A stretch of 64,000 bases of DNA from Didymella arachidicola. Lineage: Eukaryota > Ascomycota > Dothideomycetes > Pleosporales > Didymellaceae. Below the pieces are notes generated by a model. It did no database searches and had not been told where the DNA came from. It saw nothing but the letters and a program-made list of their open reading frames with translations. Within the stretch, counting starts at the first letter, position 1; the number at the start of each line of letters is the position of its first letter. Below are positions 10,701 to 21,203 of the stretch, piece by piece. The stretch is from contig CM049987.1 in assembly GCA_016630955.3 (NCBI GenBank), positions 2,046,001 to 2,110,000 of the forward strand, written 5' to 3'. Position numbers and translations under genes: made by a program.

Positions 10701-11871
10701 CACGCACCATCGGATTGCGCCGACGCTGATAAGCATTACGACAAGCTCTTGATCGACACAACCATTCCGGCGCCGTTGGGCAAGGTCTACAGTCTGATGT
10801 TTGGTCCTGCTGCTGATGTCTTCATGCGGAAGTGGTTGATCGAGGACCAAAAGTCAACCGACCTGCAAATGGAGCACGACAAGGATGGCCTGGGCGAGAA
10901 GAAGACTTTGTTCAACTTCGCATACACCAAGCCACTGTCTTCGCCCGTCGGACCCAAGCAGACAAGGTGCAACATTGAGATGACACTCGAGCAGTACGAT
11001 CTCGAAAGAGCCGTCAGCGTCAATTGCAGCACGCAAACACCAGACGTACCGAGTGGCAACATCTTCCTCACCAAGACAAGATACTGCTTGATGTGGGGAC
11101 CTGGCAACAGCACACGACTGATCATGACCTTTACGGTCGAATGGAGCGGCAAGAGCTGGCTGAAAGGTGTGTGGTTTACTCGCCAAGTGACATTGATGCT
11201 AACACAGACCAGGACCCATAGAGAAAGGAGCCAGCGACGGTCAGATGTCGTATGCAACCTCCCTCACAGCCGCTTTGCGCACTGCCGTAGCTGCCAAGAT
11301 CAGCACCGGACCCAAGACACCAGGCCGCAACGGAAAGTCTAAGAAGCGATCCAGAACCGCAGCACTGGAGGAAGCGCCCGTGATCGCTGCGCCCACCGCC
11401 CCCCAGCCCAAGCAAAGCAACTGGGGCCTCTTGGAGCCCATCCGCCTCATTGTCCCATTCTCAGACACACTCGAACTGCTCTTCACACGACAGATTCTCA
11501 TCACCGTCCTCGGCGCACTGCTAATCTACTCGTGGTTCTTCCGTGGCGCAGCCCCCGGCGCCACCGGTCCGCACCATTGGACCACACACCAGCGCCACGT
11601 CGCCTACGACGAAATCTGGCGCCACGAAGAGAGCGAGCTGTGGAGCTGGCTCGAGCAGCGCGTCGCTATCGACCGCGCCCAGCACGAAGCCCTCGGCAAA
11701 TTCTCCCCCGACGACACCCCGCGCGACGTGCCGCGGAATATGAAGGACAGGGATGTCGACGAAGCTATCCGTGTTACTGAGCAGAAACTCGCCCAGCTTA
11801 AACAGTCGGTGGGTAAGGAGAGGGAGAGGGAGAGGAGCAGGACTAAGAGTCCAACGGAGAAGGCTACATAG
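7717..11871 (+). CDS. GRAM-VASt sterol-transfer protein, LAM/Ysp2 family
   Basis: Three exons (7717-8162, 8615-11166, 11213-11871), 1218 aa. Intron 1 is 452 nt with an 11-C tract before its CAG; intron 2 is 46 nt (GTGTGT, GCTAAC, CAG). The N-terminal 610 residues are Ser/Pro/Arg-rich and probably disordered. A GRAM (PH-like) domain lies at about 615-725 (RNKDFHALF, LYVSEGHLCFSSN, VVSVEKK), a VASt START-like domain at about 855-1020 (LIDTTIPAPLGKVYSLMFG; MRKWLIEDQK), and a single C-terminal transmembrane helix at about 1090-1113 (ILITVLGALLIYSWFF). This is the layout of the LAM proteins that are anchored in the ER and move sterols at contacts with the plasma membrane. One VASt domain is present, as in Lam5/Lam6, whereas yeast Ysp2 has two. 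Splice phases agree at both introns. Confidence 0.88.
8171..8230 (+). repeat. 10-bp tandem repeat inside LAM intron 1
   Basis: About six copies of the 10-bp unit CCTGCCGTAT directly after the intron donor at 8163; one copy is altered (CACACCGTAT) and the first is partial in match. It lies wholly in the 452-nt intron, so copy-number change would not alter the protein. Confidence 0.9.
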
Positions 11872-13221
11872 GTGGTTGAAGCAAGTCTTGTTGTATATTA
11901 CGCATGGCGAAGGCGTTTTCATCTTTTCTTTCGTTTGTCGTTTCGTACGTACAGTATCGTTTGCATCCAGCCAGCGTCATCAGCCCGCATTTCTTAGCGT
12001 TTATACCACAAGGCATAGAATGTACATCCATCTCTCCCATCCACCCCTCCATCGTTCTCCTCCCCACCACTCCCCAACCCTGCGATACATGACTTGTTCC
12101 CTCCTAACCCCCCTCCGTCCATGTGTATCTCTAAACCCGCTACTGTCCGCATCCGCAGCCAAGGCCAAGGCCGTTTATCCTCCCCGGCTCCGGCTCCAGC
12201 GGTGAATGCTCAAAGGTACCTACCGGCAATTCTCTTCCTTGCGGTGCAAACCCACCGCTCAGCTCGTGAGTGGTAGGTAGGTCTGTCGTATCATGGTTGG
12301 TGTGTTCGTTAATGGCTTGGGGAGGGTAAAGACGCTCGAGTCTGGAGGGCTCGTGTGTGGGGTATACATTTTAAAAGACCGCAGCGACGAATACGCTCGA
12401 GTTGCTACTCCAATACAATCCCACACTCTGCGCTGAGCGAGGGACAGGCGACGCATGTCGTCTCGGTGCCTGGTAAGGGTTTCGTTCGTGCTGAAGTGCG
12501 TGGGTGAGCAGCGGCGGGTACTGCTTTGGTCTGGGTGCCGGCAGAGATTAGATCGAGCTGGGATGATGAGTGCTTTTCTGGGTAAGTATGGGGCTGTTGG
12601 GGTGGAGGTTTCGTTGCGTGGTTTCGAGGTTCCAAGGCTGGGTGCGAGGGCGAAGGTGAGGGGGGCTGGTGGGATGAGGGGGTTGTGAGAGGACGTGGAT
12701 CTGTGGATTCTTAGTGATCTGGGGTATTGTTTTGGGCGTTTTTGGAATAAGCTGCTTACGATGGGAAGGTGTGTGAGATAAGTGGACTGGAGGCGGAGTG
12801 GTCAATGCCTTTTGCAATGCAGCTCTGCGTTTTTTCAGTCATAATACGTCGTTGAGAGACCATTCTTTGTGTTGTATGGGTCAGTCTGGTGCCTTGCATT
12901 TGTGTTTGATGCTGGTGTCTTCACTCGGGTCTTGATTGACCGTGGACAGTGTCTCGATTACGGATCGCAAGCAGTAATTTCGGTATTACCACTGCAGTCG
13001 AGCGGGAAGGAGTTTTATCGTTTTTGCTTTGAGTTCAATACGTTTTATAACGATGAAGTGATGAGTGGGTTTTTGCTTGGTGCTGGGTCGTTAGATTCGC
13101 TAGGATCGAGCGTCCTTCACCGCAGCATTGCTGTGATTTTCTTCGCAAACACCCCGGGCTCTGCATCCTCCACCCCACTTTTCCCAACTCAACTTCCTAG
13201 TTCCCTCACCAACTCGCCGAA
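11872..13221. other. Intergenic region before the protease island
   Basis: 1.35 kb between two plus-strand genes. It contains the LAM 3' end and the astacin promoter. Open frames are short and low-complexity (Pro/Ser/His-rich); no domain, RNA gene or repeat was recognised. Confidence 0.5.
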
Positions 13222-14411
13222 ATGCGTCTCGTTCATATCTGTCTTTGGCTCTCCGCCCTCATCCCCCTGATACTCGCGCATTGCCTTTCATCAGACCGTG
13301 GCCTCATGACACATATCGAGCCCTCGGAACAGCACAAGCGCTCCGCCGGCCCTTTCCTATGGCCCTACGGCATCACGGTACAGGCCAAAGTCTACCCCTG
13401 GCCAATCTACGTCCGCAACGGCGTCAAGCTGCGCGTCATAAGGTACTGCTTCGCCCGCTTGTATGTGAAGCAGATATACTGCAAGGTCGTTCAAGATGCT
13501 TTCCAAGTCTGGGCCGACGCACTCGGTTACCCTGCCGGCCCACAGACTGGACACAACATAGCCTGGGAGGAAGCTCGCGATAATGGTCCTCCGGGATCTC
13601 GCAACAACTTGTTCTGTTACCTGCCTGGTAGTCTCGCGTGGAACCCTGACGTGCCCGAGGACACTTTGAGGATCGATATTGATCTTACGAGGGGTAACGG
13701 GGGGTCCGCTACTCTTGGTTGGAGGCCCTCCACAGGGAACGACGCATTCGATACAGGCCGGCATAGTATATTACTTAATGGTGTTGTGCCCGTCCACGTA
13801 GTTGTGCATGAGGTATTTCAGTCTTCTGTTCTTCTGCAGAAATCGACTAATACAGTGATAGCTTGGACATGGTGAGTAGCAAGACCGGTGTGAATAACTC
13901 AACTGACAAAGCTTTAGTCTTTGGCATGATGCATGAAGTTATACGTCACGATCGTACGTCAAATCAGCACAACCGCTTATAGAACTGACATCTCCCAGGC
14001 GACAATTTCGTCTTCTACCAGTGCAAAAACGTGGTCAGCTACCAGGCAGCTTTTCAGCGCGCCCGCGCCGGCTTCCCCACATGGTCCGATCTCGAAATCG
14101 ACCAGCATCTTTGCGAAGACACCGCCTTTGCGCAGCAGCTCAACTTCTGGGGGCATGAGTTTGCCAAGTTCATAAATCTCACCTTCAACGTCGCCGACTC
14201 GCCGACTTTTGACATGGACTTCATCATGCTCTACAGCTCGGAGCTGGCCTCCGATTCCCGATACTGCCCATGGGATATAAACGCCTGCCCGCTTCTGAAG
14301 TACGATCCACCAGGACAGTATCAGACTAAGGCGCTGATTTCTCAGAATACTGTGCCTTCCGCTGGAGATGTGGCTTTTGTGAAGAGGTGGTATCCTTGGG
14401 TAGGACCGTAG
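13222..14411 (+). CDS. Secreted astacin-like zinc metalloprotease (copy 1)
   Basis: Four exons: 13222-13812, 13862-13871 (10 nt), 13918-13953 (36 nt), 13999-14411; introns 45-49 nt; 349 aa. An N-terminal signal peptide is visible (MRLVHICLWLSALIPLILA). After splicing the zinc signature reads HELGHVFGMMHEVIRHDRD, a full match to the astacin (M12A) pattern HExxHxxGxxHExxRxDRD. The Met-turn is FIMLYSS, retaining the Met and the zinc-proximal Tyr; the usual His before Tyr is Leu. Several Cys in the first 200 residues (RYCF, IYCK, FCYL) are shared with the neighbouring copies and suggest disulfides of an exported protein. The zinc motif is split by the introns, so it appears only when the 10-nt exon is recognised. 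Likely an extracellular endopeptidase; substrate unknown. Confidence 0.85.
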
Positions 14412-14782
14412 GATGAGCGTCACAAGAACTGGGCACACACACTAGAGATCATGGGAGGAGATTGGGATTCGGCAGTTGTCTTTGATGATAGATAATGGGC
14501 ATAAGATCGACTGCTCATGATCTGAGACTGTGTTCCGCTCACTGATCATGCTTGTCACCCGTTAAGCCTGCAATGTCGATCTACGGCTCGAAGTCTTTCA
14601 CCGCGCTGATGCTGCCCTGCTTCTGCCTTACTAACCCAATTCTGCCTCACATATCCCAGTGAATGGAGATCAGGCGCGCGATGTTTCCGCGCCTTTCACT
14701 TACCGCGTGCCTTCAGGAAGAAAGACCATGTTGACCTCCCCTACACCTCAGTCGCTCAACCACACCATCAACTAGCCCCACT
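14412..14782. other. Spacer between astacin copies 1 and 2
   Basis: 371 bases without a gene. It would hold the promoter of the decayed second copy. An ATG at 14729 opens only a 15-codon frame that ends at a TAG at 14774, not joined in frame to the copy-2 reading frame. Confidence 0.5.
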
Positions 14783-15497
14783 CTCATCATATTCCGCATC
14801 CTGTGGACCATATTCAACATCCTTCACTGGCACCAGCCCTTTGCTTCAGCCCGATCCCCATGTTATACCGGCTTCAACAGCACCACAATCTACTCTACCC
14901 ATAATCTCGACCGCTCCCCTCTCATCCCTCGCGCCGCCAGCGCCCTGCAAGCTCAACTCGCGCAACCCTGGCCCCTCGTCACCGTCGGCACGGAAAAGTT
15001 GCGCGTCCTAAAGTACTGCTACGCCACGAAACTCTACCGTGACTACCTCCACTGCTCCCGCGTCAACCCAGCACTCAAGATGTGGGCCGACAAGCTCGGC
15101 GCACCGGCCTCCCAACACGGACACAGCGTTGCTTTCAAAGAAGCAGGGTACGTAGGCAAAGACGGCAAGCGGAAGAGGGCGTACTGCTACACAAACCATG
15201 AGCACGGTAAGGGCGGTAAGTGGAATGAGAATGTGGACAAGGATACGTTGACGATCTATCTCGATCCGACGTTTGATGGTGCGCGGGCGACGACGGGGTG
15301 GGATGGGAGTAGTGAGGAAGCGGGACGGCATGAGATGGTGCTTGGTGTGGATGCGGATCTGATTGAAATCGCGCACGAGGTGAGCAGAGCTTCTACGTGC
15401 TCGAGGGACCGAGGGTGTTGGCTAACAAACGCAGTTCGGGACATCCAAATACTGCTACATTAAACCCACCAACTTCCTTCGAATCAACCTCCTCTAG
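14783..15497 (+). pseudogene. Decayed astacin-like metalloprotease (copy 2)
   Basis: An open frame homologous to copies 1 and 3 runs from about 14783 to the donor at 15380, with an intron at 15380-15434 (GTGAGC...CAG) in the same place as intron 1 of its neighbours. Shared features include KLRVLKYCYA, MWADKLGAP, DKDTLTIYLD and GRHEMVLG ending in the HE half of the zinc motif. Three defects are visible. There is no ATG at the expected start: the frame begins with a codon-by-codon match to the copy 3 start (CTC ATC ATA TTC against ATG ATC ATC TTC). After the intron the sequence reads HEFGTS, so the second and third zinc histidines are missing; dropping one G would restore FGH. The frame stops at 15495, only 9 bases before the copy 3 start, so the whole C-terminal half is absent. 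A functional gene with a distant first exon is not excluded, but it could not be an active protease. Confidence 0.8.
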
Positions 15498-15506
15498 TCC
15501 CTACCG

Positions 15507-16746
15507 ATGATCATCTTCACAAAAGGGTGTCGCGTTGCTTTGTGCACTCTTCTTGTTCTACTACTCTCCTTTGCGGATCCGTTACAGGCGCTTACGAGAG
15601 AGCAAAAGTGCTGGGGCTGCTCAGTACCTGCCAACACCACTCTGGTTCCAAGTATTGCAGATGTAGTTCAAACCGGAAGCGCCTCCTTCATCCGCGGCAA
15701 TCTTGCAGAGCGTTGGCCGCCTTTCACTGTTCGCAACGGGAAACGCTATCGTGGCTTCCGCTACTGTTTCGAGAATGAAGAAACCAAAGAGGCCCTCACC
15801 TGCAACGGCGGTCAGTTCTACGGTGCTCAGGCAATGTGGATCAAGGCGCTTGGCCTTCCAGGCGAGGCAAGTGGACACTCGTTCGCCTGGCAGGAGGCCA
15901 ACAACGGCGAGACGGATCGTGCAAAGCACGAGACATATTTCTGCTACAACGAGGTGGTACTCGAAGGTTATCCCAGAACGTGGAATGACAAGGTTCCGGA
16001 CGATACACTCAACATCAGCGGCGTTGCGGACTCGACGCAGGGTAGAGCCACTGTTGGTTACAAGGATGTGAATAAGGGAAAACGGTCTCATGAAATGACC
16101 CTAGGGCTGAAAGCGCCGGCTGTCATTATTGCACACGAGGTAAGTAATAAGTCAAGCTTGATTGATTGAATACTAACAATTGCAGATGGGCCATGGTTCG
16201 TAACACAGCACATCTCGCATTTAGCACGCTAACATCACTAGTCATGGGTATGGTTCATGAGCACAACCGCAACGATCGTAAGTACGATACTCAATGTTGC
16301 GTCGAGAGTACTGACCACGTCCAGGGGACGACCACGTGCGCTTCAACTGCCACAGCATCGTGGGCTTCTACGACGCCCTGGGCCGAGCTATGAGTATGGG
16401 AACCCCCGTGGCCGAAGCTCGAAGGAGACTATGCGAGGATCGCGACTTCGCTACGCAGTACGGTTTTAACGGCCCAGCCTTCCTCAAAAACGAAATCTTG
16501 AGCGGCGACCCAGGCAAATGGGGCGCTTTTGACGAACCTGGCGGCTACGATATTGACTCCATCATGCACTACTCATCATTCACATTCATCGACAACATCG
16601 ATGCATGCGGCAAGTCTCACGACCACTGTACGCTGGTTAGAATCGAGAAGGACGCTCACGGCAACGAGGTCGGGACTCGTCCTATTGACAGGCCTAAAAA
16701 GCCATCAATAGGCGATGTTGCATGGGTGAAGAGGAACTATTGTTAG
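15507..16746 (+). CDS. Secreted astacin-like zinc metalloprotease (copy 3)
   Basis: Four exons: 15507-16139, 16186-16195 (10 nt), 16242-16277 (36 nt), 16325-16746; introns 46-47 nt; 366 aa. Signal peptide MIIFTKGCRVALCTLLVLLLS. The spliced zinc site is HEMGHVMGMVHEHNRNDRDD, a full M12A signature, and the Met-turn SIMHYSS is canonical with His and Tyr. The internal exon lengths (10 and 36 nt) and intron phases are identical to copy 1, showing descent by duplication. The second donor is GTTCGT, weaker than the others. Family members use a Zn-bound water to cleave peptide bonds; the N-terminal 200 residues hold the start of the catalytic domain and any propeptide. Expected to be exported. Substrate unknown. 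Confidence 0.88.
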
Positions 16747-18460
16747 CCAGCAGATGCAGACTGTACCTGAAAGGAGGCAATAAGGTCCTTGCTGAGCGCA
16801 CGAGACAAGTTGCTACAATAAACATGTAATAGATGTATCCGAGAGGAGCCGGATGAGCTTAGACATTAAGACAATGAAATAGAAGGTCTAGAGCTAATTA
16901 TTTGTCCTTTGGTGAAATCGTTATTGATTTAGGTCGGGATACGCAGTCAGAACCATACATTCACACACAGGTTGCAGGGCCAGGAATCTTCAAAAGATTT
17001 GAACAGCATGTTCCAACAATGATCACTGGTTGCATGACCTAACCGTTGCGATGAAGTACAGTAAAGTTGCTATCCCGACATTAGACGACGATAAGATCGA
17101 GGACTTAGACTAGCATCTCCATCTCTGGGCGGACAAGGGGTTGTATCACCAGTCGATGGAGAAATAGATACGTCACGCTCAGATACGTGGATATTGTTGC
17201 CATGGACATGTCTGTCTTTCGTCCGCGATGACGAGGAAGAAGTGTCGAACAATGACATGCTCGGCCGTAAGCGACTTCGTACCGTGTCAGCCTTCGTGCA
17301 ACAAAACAGATAGAAGAAACAATCTACAAGGCGCAACTACATCATGACCAAGGCCGCAAAGGCTCAAGCCAAGGTCATACGTGTTGGACAGGGGAAGGAT
17401 GCACAACGCTCCTGTATGAACAGGATCGACATGATTGTGAACGACGAGTTCGCTGAGTCTTAGGTGTGGAAGTCACGATCGAAACACTACGCTAAGAATC
17501 CGTTCAAGTGGTGTGAACGAATCAATGGCGCTCACGAGGTCCGTAGTTTCCCCGATAGAGACTGAATATCTTCCATGCTGAATGGGTACCGCACCCAGAA
17601 GCTTCTGAGCGCCTATAGCGGATACCTCAAACCGAGGCGCCCAGTGCAGTGACACTGGAACGGTGAAAACTGAAACATGCCAATCTGATTTCGCACCCGC
17701 ATTCGCATGCTGTGAGACAAACACTGCCAAGCAGTGAATCCTGAGCCAAGAAGATGTTTATGCACAGATCGAAATGCAGACCACAAAAAGGTCCAGCTGC
17801 TATTCTCGGTGCTCTTGGTTCAACAGTACAGAGCAGGAGGCGGCGCGAACGTTCGGCTGGCCCACGGGCCATGTGTATCGTGGCGCTAGTGGGTTTCAGA
17901 CATTTCGATGAGCCCCAGGTTTTCTTCCTCGTCTCATTTCGGCGGAGACGCTGTTTTCCTCGCATGCGTGAACCTCTGTCGCATCGAAGTTTGTATTGGT
18001 GCAGTTCGTCGCCGTGGAGATGCCGTCCAGTCAGCCCTTCGTGAAGTGCGCCCAACACTGGTTCGGGAAGCTGATCATAGTCTGAGATTGTCCAAACTAT
18101 GGTGCATGACACAAAATCCCCGCTCCATAGCGCGAAGGCCGCTAATTCTCCGTTGCCAAGCGCTCTTGACAGCTTCCAAGACTCGATTCACTTGTTTCCA
18201 AACAGCCACAAGGAAGGAAACAAATGAGCAAGGGAAAATTTGTAGAGCATCATGTAATGCCATACGGGGGTTTCCTCCACCGATCAGAATATCTATCAAG
18301 TGATCCGCTATGTACAATACCTGTAGAGCAACTCACTCTCTGACTTTCATTTGATTCTTCCATTGAATCTTTCCATTCGCTTTACATATCTTGGTGCCGG
18401 CACCTTTCATTCCTTCGACGACCGTATCATCAAGACAGCCATTCTTCACCCACCTTCACA
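16747..18460. other. Intergenic region within the protease island
   Basis: 1.7 kb between two plus-strand protease genes. Contains only short, overlapping frames without recognisable domains. The last 150 bases, rich in T and C, are likely the promoter and leader of the gene at 18461. No repeat or RNA gene was seen. Confidence 0.5.
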
Positions 18461-19387
18461 ATGAAGTCTACTCTCGCTATCTCGACACTTGTCGCTTCTG
18501 CCATCGCCGGTGCTATCCCTGGCGATGTGCACACGCACATCCATCGCCGTACCGCTGCTCCGGTCTGCGCTTTCGACGAGAAGAACTTCTCGTTCGACGA
18601 CTCCACCGCGTGGAACACCACTCCGGCGAAGCGCGACCTGAGCCAGAAGACCTGGAACCCGCCTTCGAACCTCACGACTGGACTTGACCAGGTCTGGAAG
18701 CACCAGATCGAGACCTACTCCAACCCACTCGGCTTCAAGAATTATGGCTACGACCAAGTCATCGCTGGCAAGGGCAAGATCAACTACTGCGTACGCTGGG
18801 AGGGTGACGCGACCGTCAGTGACGCGCAGCGAACAAACATCGAGGCCGCGCTCAAGAAGCAGTACAACAAGTGGATCAGCCTGCTCGCTAGCTTCGAAGG
18901 CTTCCCGTACGACACCGTTGATGTGAACGTTGTCGGTTGGGCGGTCAAGAACAAGAACCAGCTCCAGGGCGACGTTAGCGGCATCCAGGTCTACACCGAT
19001 GTCGACGGCGAGGGTATTCCCCAGTGCGCCGAGTCTTGCGGCCGTTTCTTCAACCAGGATGGCAACTATGCTGGCTGCGAGGCTGGTGCGGACCGCCACT
19101 ACGACAACTCGCTCTGGCTTACCCCTGGCTTCAGCGGTGGTGCTGGTGGTGACTGGGGCCAGCGTGTCGCGCAGGAGTACTTCCTGGAGAATCTCAATGC
19201 CGAGAACATCCACATCTTCCTCCACGAGGTTGGCCACACCTTCGCACTTGATGACTTCTATGACTGGACTCCTTCCGGTGTTACCAACTTCATCATGTTG
19301 GCTGGTAGCGCCCAGGAGATCACAGAGTTCGATGCTTGGATGGCGAGGGACTGGTGGAGGAACCTCAAGTCGCGCTACAACTTGTAA
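18461..19387 (+). CDS. Secreted zinc metalloprotease, HExxHxxxLDD type
   Basis: Single exon, 308 aa. Signal peptide MKSTLAISTLVASAIAGAIP, then a likely dibasic processing region (HIHRRTAAP). The active-site segment is FLHEVGHTFALDDFYDW, with HExxH followed by Asp in place of the third His, and a Met-turn-like NFIMLAGS downstream. This is the zinc site style of snapalysin-like or related metzincins with an Asp ligand. Four Cys cluster around residues 187-207 (PQCAESCGRFF; YAGCEAG). The protein shows no resemblance to the astacins beside it beyond the zinc helix, so the island combines two protease families. Likely extracellular; substrate unknown. A 263-aa frame on the opposite strand is a shadow. 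Confidence 0.85.
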   Translation: MKSTLAISTLVASAIAGAIPGDVHTHIHRRTAAPVCAFDEKNFSFDDSTAWNTTPAKRDLSQKTWNPPSNLTTGLDQVWKHQIETYSNPLGFKNYGYDQVIAGKGKINYCVRWEGDATVSDAQRTNIEAALKKQYNKWISLLASFEGFPYDTVDVNVVGWAVKNKNQLQGDVSGIQVYTDVDGEGIPQCAESCGRFFNQDGNYAGCEAGADRHYDNSLWLTPGFSGGAGGDWGQRVAQEYFLENLNAENIHIFLHEVGHTFALDDFYDWTPSGVTNFIMLAGSAQEITEFDAWMARDWWRNLKSRYNL

Positions 19388-19970
19388 GCGGCCTGGTTAA
19401 TTGGCTGTCATATACTCGAACACTTGGTAGCCATGAGTGTTGAGGCGTAGGTTTGGGGTTGGTGCTGCTGCTGCGAGCTGTGATGCGGCGCTTTTCTGTG
19501 GATATCTTTTACCTTTCTTGAATATACTGGAGTTCCAAATTTGAGATCTCGAATACGTTCTTATATCTAGATTGAGCACTCCTGATCATCTACAGAATCT
19601 TGAGCTTGACCGTGCAGCAGTGTGGCCTTCCTACGCATTCCTGGTCAAGCTTAGAGCTCTTATCAACGACGCAATGTCAGTTTATCGGTGTCTAAGAAGG
19701 GTCGCTGATCGGGTTCACGACGAACGTACGTACAGCGGTGGTGGCAGAAGAATCCTGCTAATTACGTCAGCATCTCCCCCTTGGTCTTTGTGTTATCATC
19801 AACTTCCTCGCACGTACAGCTTCGTACATCCATTACACTGCACTCATCTTGATCCTTGCAGGATCGTTATTCAATATCACTTTCGCGTCATCTTTGACCG
19901 ATTGTGCTGCACGCTGCTGCTTTCGACATGACTCAGGATCGTACGCCATACCCGAACAGCCTCGGGAATA

Positions 19971-20208
19971 CCGTATAAACTCGGTTCTTTCGTCAAACAC
20001 TAGCAGGGGGCGGATATGAGTGGAGTCTGGAGAGGCCAATCACCATAAGAAGGTAGATTTTGACTAGCTTCTAAGGAGCCTAGAAGTCTCCGCTCAAAGC
20101 CCACATGTAGCCCACATAAGCACCTGTTATTCGCTGCCTGAAGACCCACCTAGCGGACAGAGCAGCCGCCCCCTGCTAGTGTTTGGCGAAGGAATCGAGT
20201 TCATACGG
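19971..20208. mobile_element. 238-bp MITE with 43-bp terminal inverted repeats
   Basis: The left end starts CCGTATAAACTCGGTTCTTT and the right end is its inverse; over 43 bases the two arms differ at four sites only, all transitions. Both ends are bordered by TA (19969-19970 and 20209-20210), the target duplication of Tc1/mariner/pogo elements. The interior of about 150 bases has no open frame, so it is a non-autonomous miniature element. No second copy was noticed in this window. Confidence 0.85.
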
Positions 20209-20807
20209 TAGTCTTTATCGCCATGCTAACGGGTAGCGCAGACTGTTGCGCTTCCAACCTCGGTGTCGAAATTTCAGAAAGAGTTTGCATATCGCTGCTC
20301 TAGTGGTTGTCTCATCGACTCCCAGTCGCGCACACTCGCCCTGGAGTCCTGGACGGCAATGCCCGCAATTTCGAACCATGGCCACTGTGTAGTGAATACG
20401 GCCTCAAGATTGTTGCCGATTGAATGACATCGACGCGTCGGCTGTGTTGCGCCGAGCGACACTGGCATTCGTGGATGAGATGAGATCATGAAGTCACAAC
20501 AAGCCGCACCCAAGCTTTCTGGTGAAGCTTGGTGTGCGGCAGGCGCTCCCGGCCGCCACAACGTCCAGCAACGCTTCCCAAACATCGAAGGTGCAGATTC
20601 ACCACCAGTACTGTGGTAAACTCTGTGTATACTGCTGATTGATCAGAACGGAAAAGATAGCCACCGCACGAATGATCAAGTGCCGAAAGTCATTGCCAGT
20701 CTGCCGCGACCCACCTAGGAGCTCGCCTGTGAAGCAACATGGGCGGCTCAACAAATAAGCATGGCCCAGAGATCTCTTCCGTATGTGGCTGCCGTCGTCC
20801 GCGTCTA

Positions 20808-20961
20808 CAAGGGTTGTGCATGAATGAGTGAGAATACGAGGTGGCCCAGAGACGTTTCTCGAGGTTTCTGAATGGCCAGCACCTACATTGAACGGCTCTT
20901 GTTGGTTGTTCCGCGATCGACACCGACCCTTGTATTCTCACTCATTCATGCCCAACCATTG
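20808..20961. mobile_element. 154-bp TA-flanked MITE, copy 1
   Basis: Bordered by TA at 20806-20807 and 20962-20963. The ends are inverted repeats of about 30 bases with two mismatches; the perfect inner part is GCATGAATGAGTGAGAATAC and its reverse complement. A second copy of the same length lies at 58044-58197 with the shared core GAATACGAGGTGG...CAGACGTTTCTCGAGG. Non-coding; TA duplication points to a Tc1/mariner-type transposase acting in trans. Confidence 0.9.
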
Positions 20962-21203
20962 TAGGACGGTTGGAGGGATTGCAGAAGCTAGCGAGGCCAT
21001 TGTGACGAAAGCCGGCAATTTTCCCTGCCGCAACCCCCATGGGCCACGCTATCGTTGTCTGGGGACTCCACTGTGGGACTCCACAGCAACCCTGTTACCC
21101 CGTGGGCTCCAAAATATCGGTACAAGAGGGCGACAGCGCTGTCATTTTGGTCTCTATCGAGTCATCCTCCCCTGACATTTGCACCTTGCGGTACTGGGCG
21201 GTC

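Larger units (their letters stand above)
19388..21203. other. Intergenic DNA with two small transposable elements
   Basis: 1.8 kb between the protease and the transporter. Two TA-flanked inverted-repeat elements (19971-20208 and 20808-20961) are annotated separately. The remaining sequence carries no supportable gene; the last 200 bases are the transporter's promoter and leader. Confidence 0.6.

Noticed and set aside
18446..19237. 263-codon minus-strand frame opposite the metalloprotease
   Set aside because: Antisense shadow with no start context and no domain; the sense strand has signal peptide and zinc motif.
21039..21203. Upstream in-frame ATG for the MFS transporter
   Set aside because: It would add 55 residues unlike the usual hydrophilic N-terminus of the family; the region reads as leader.
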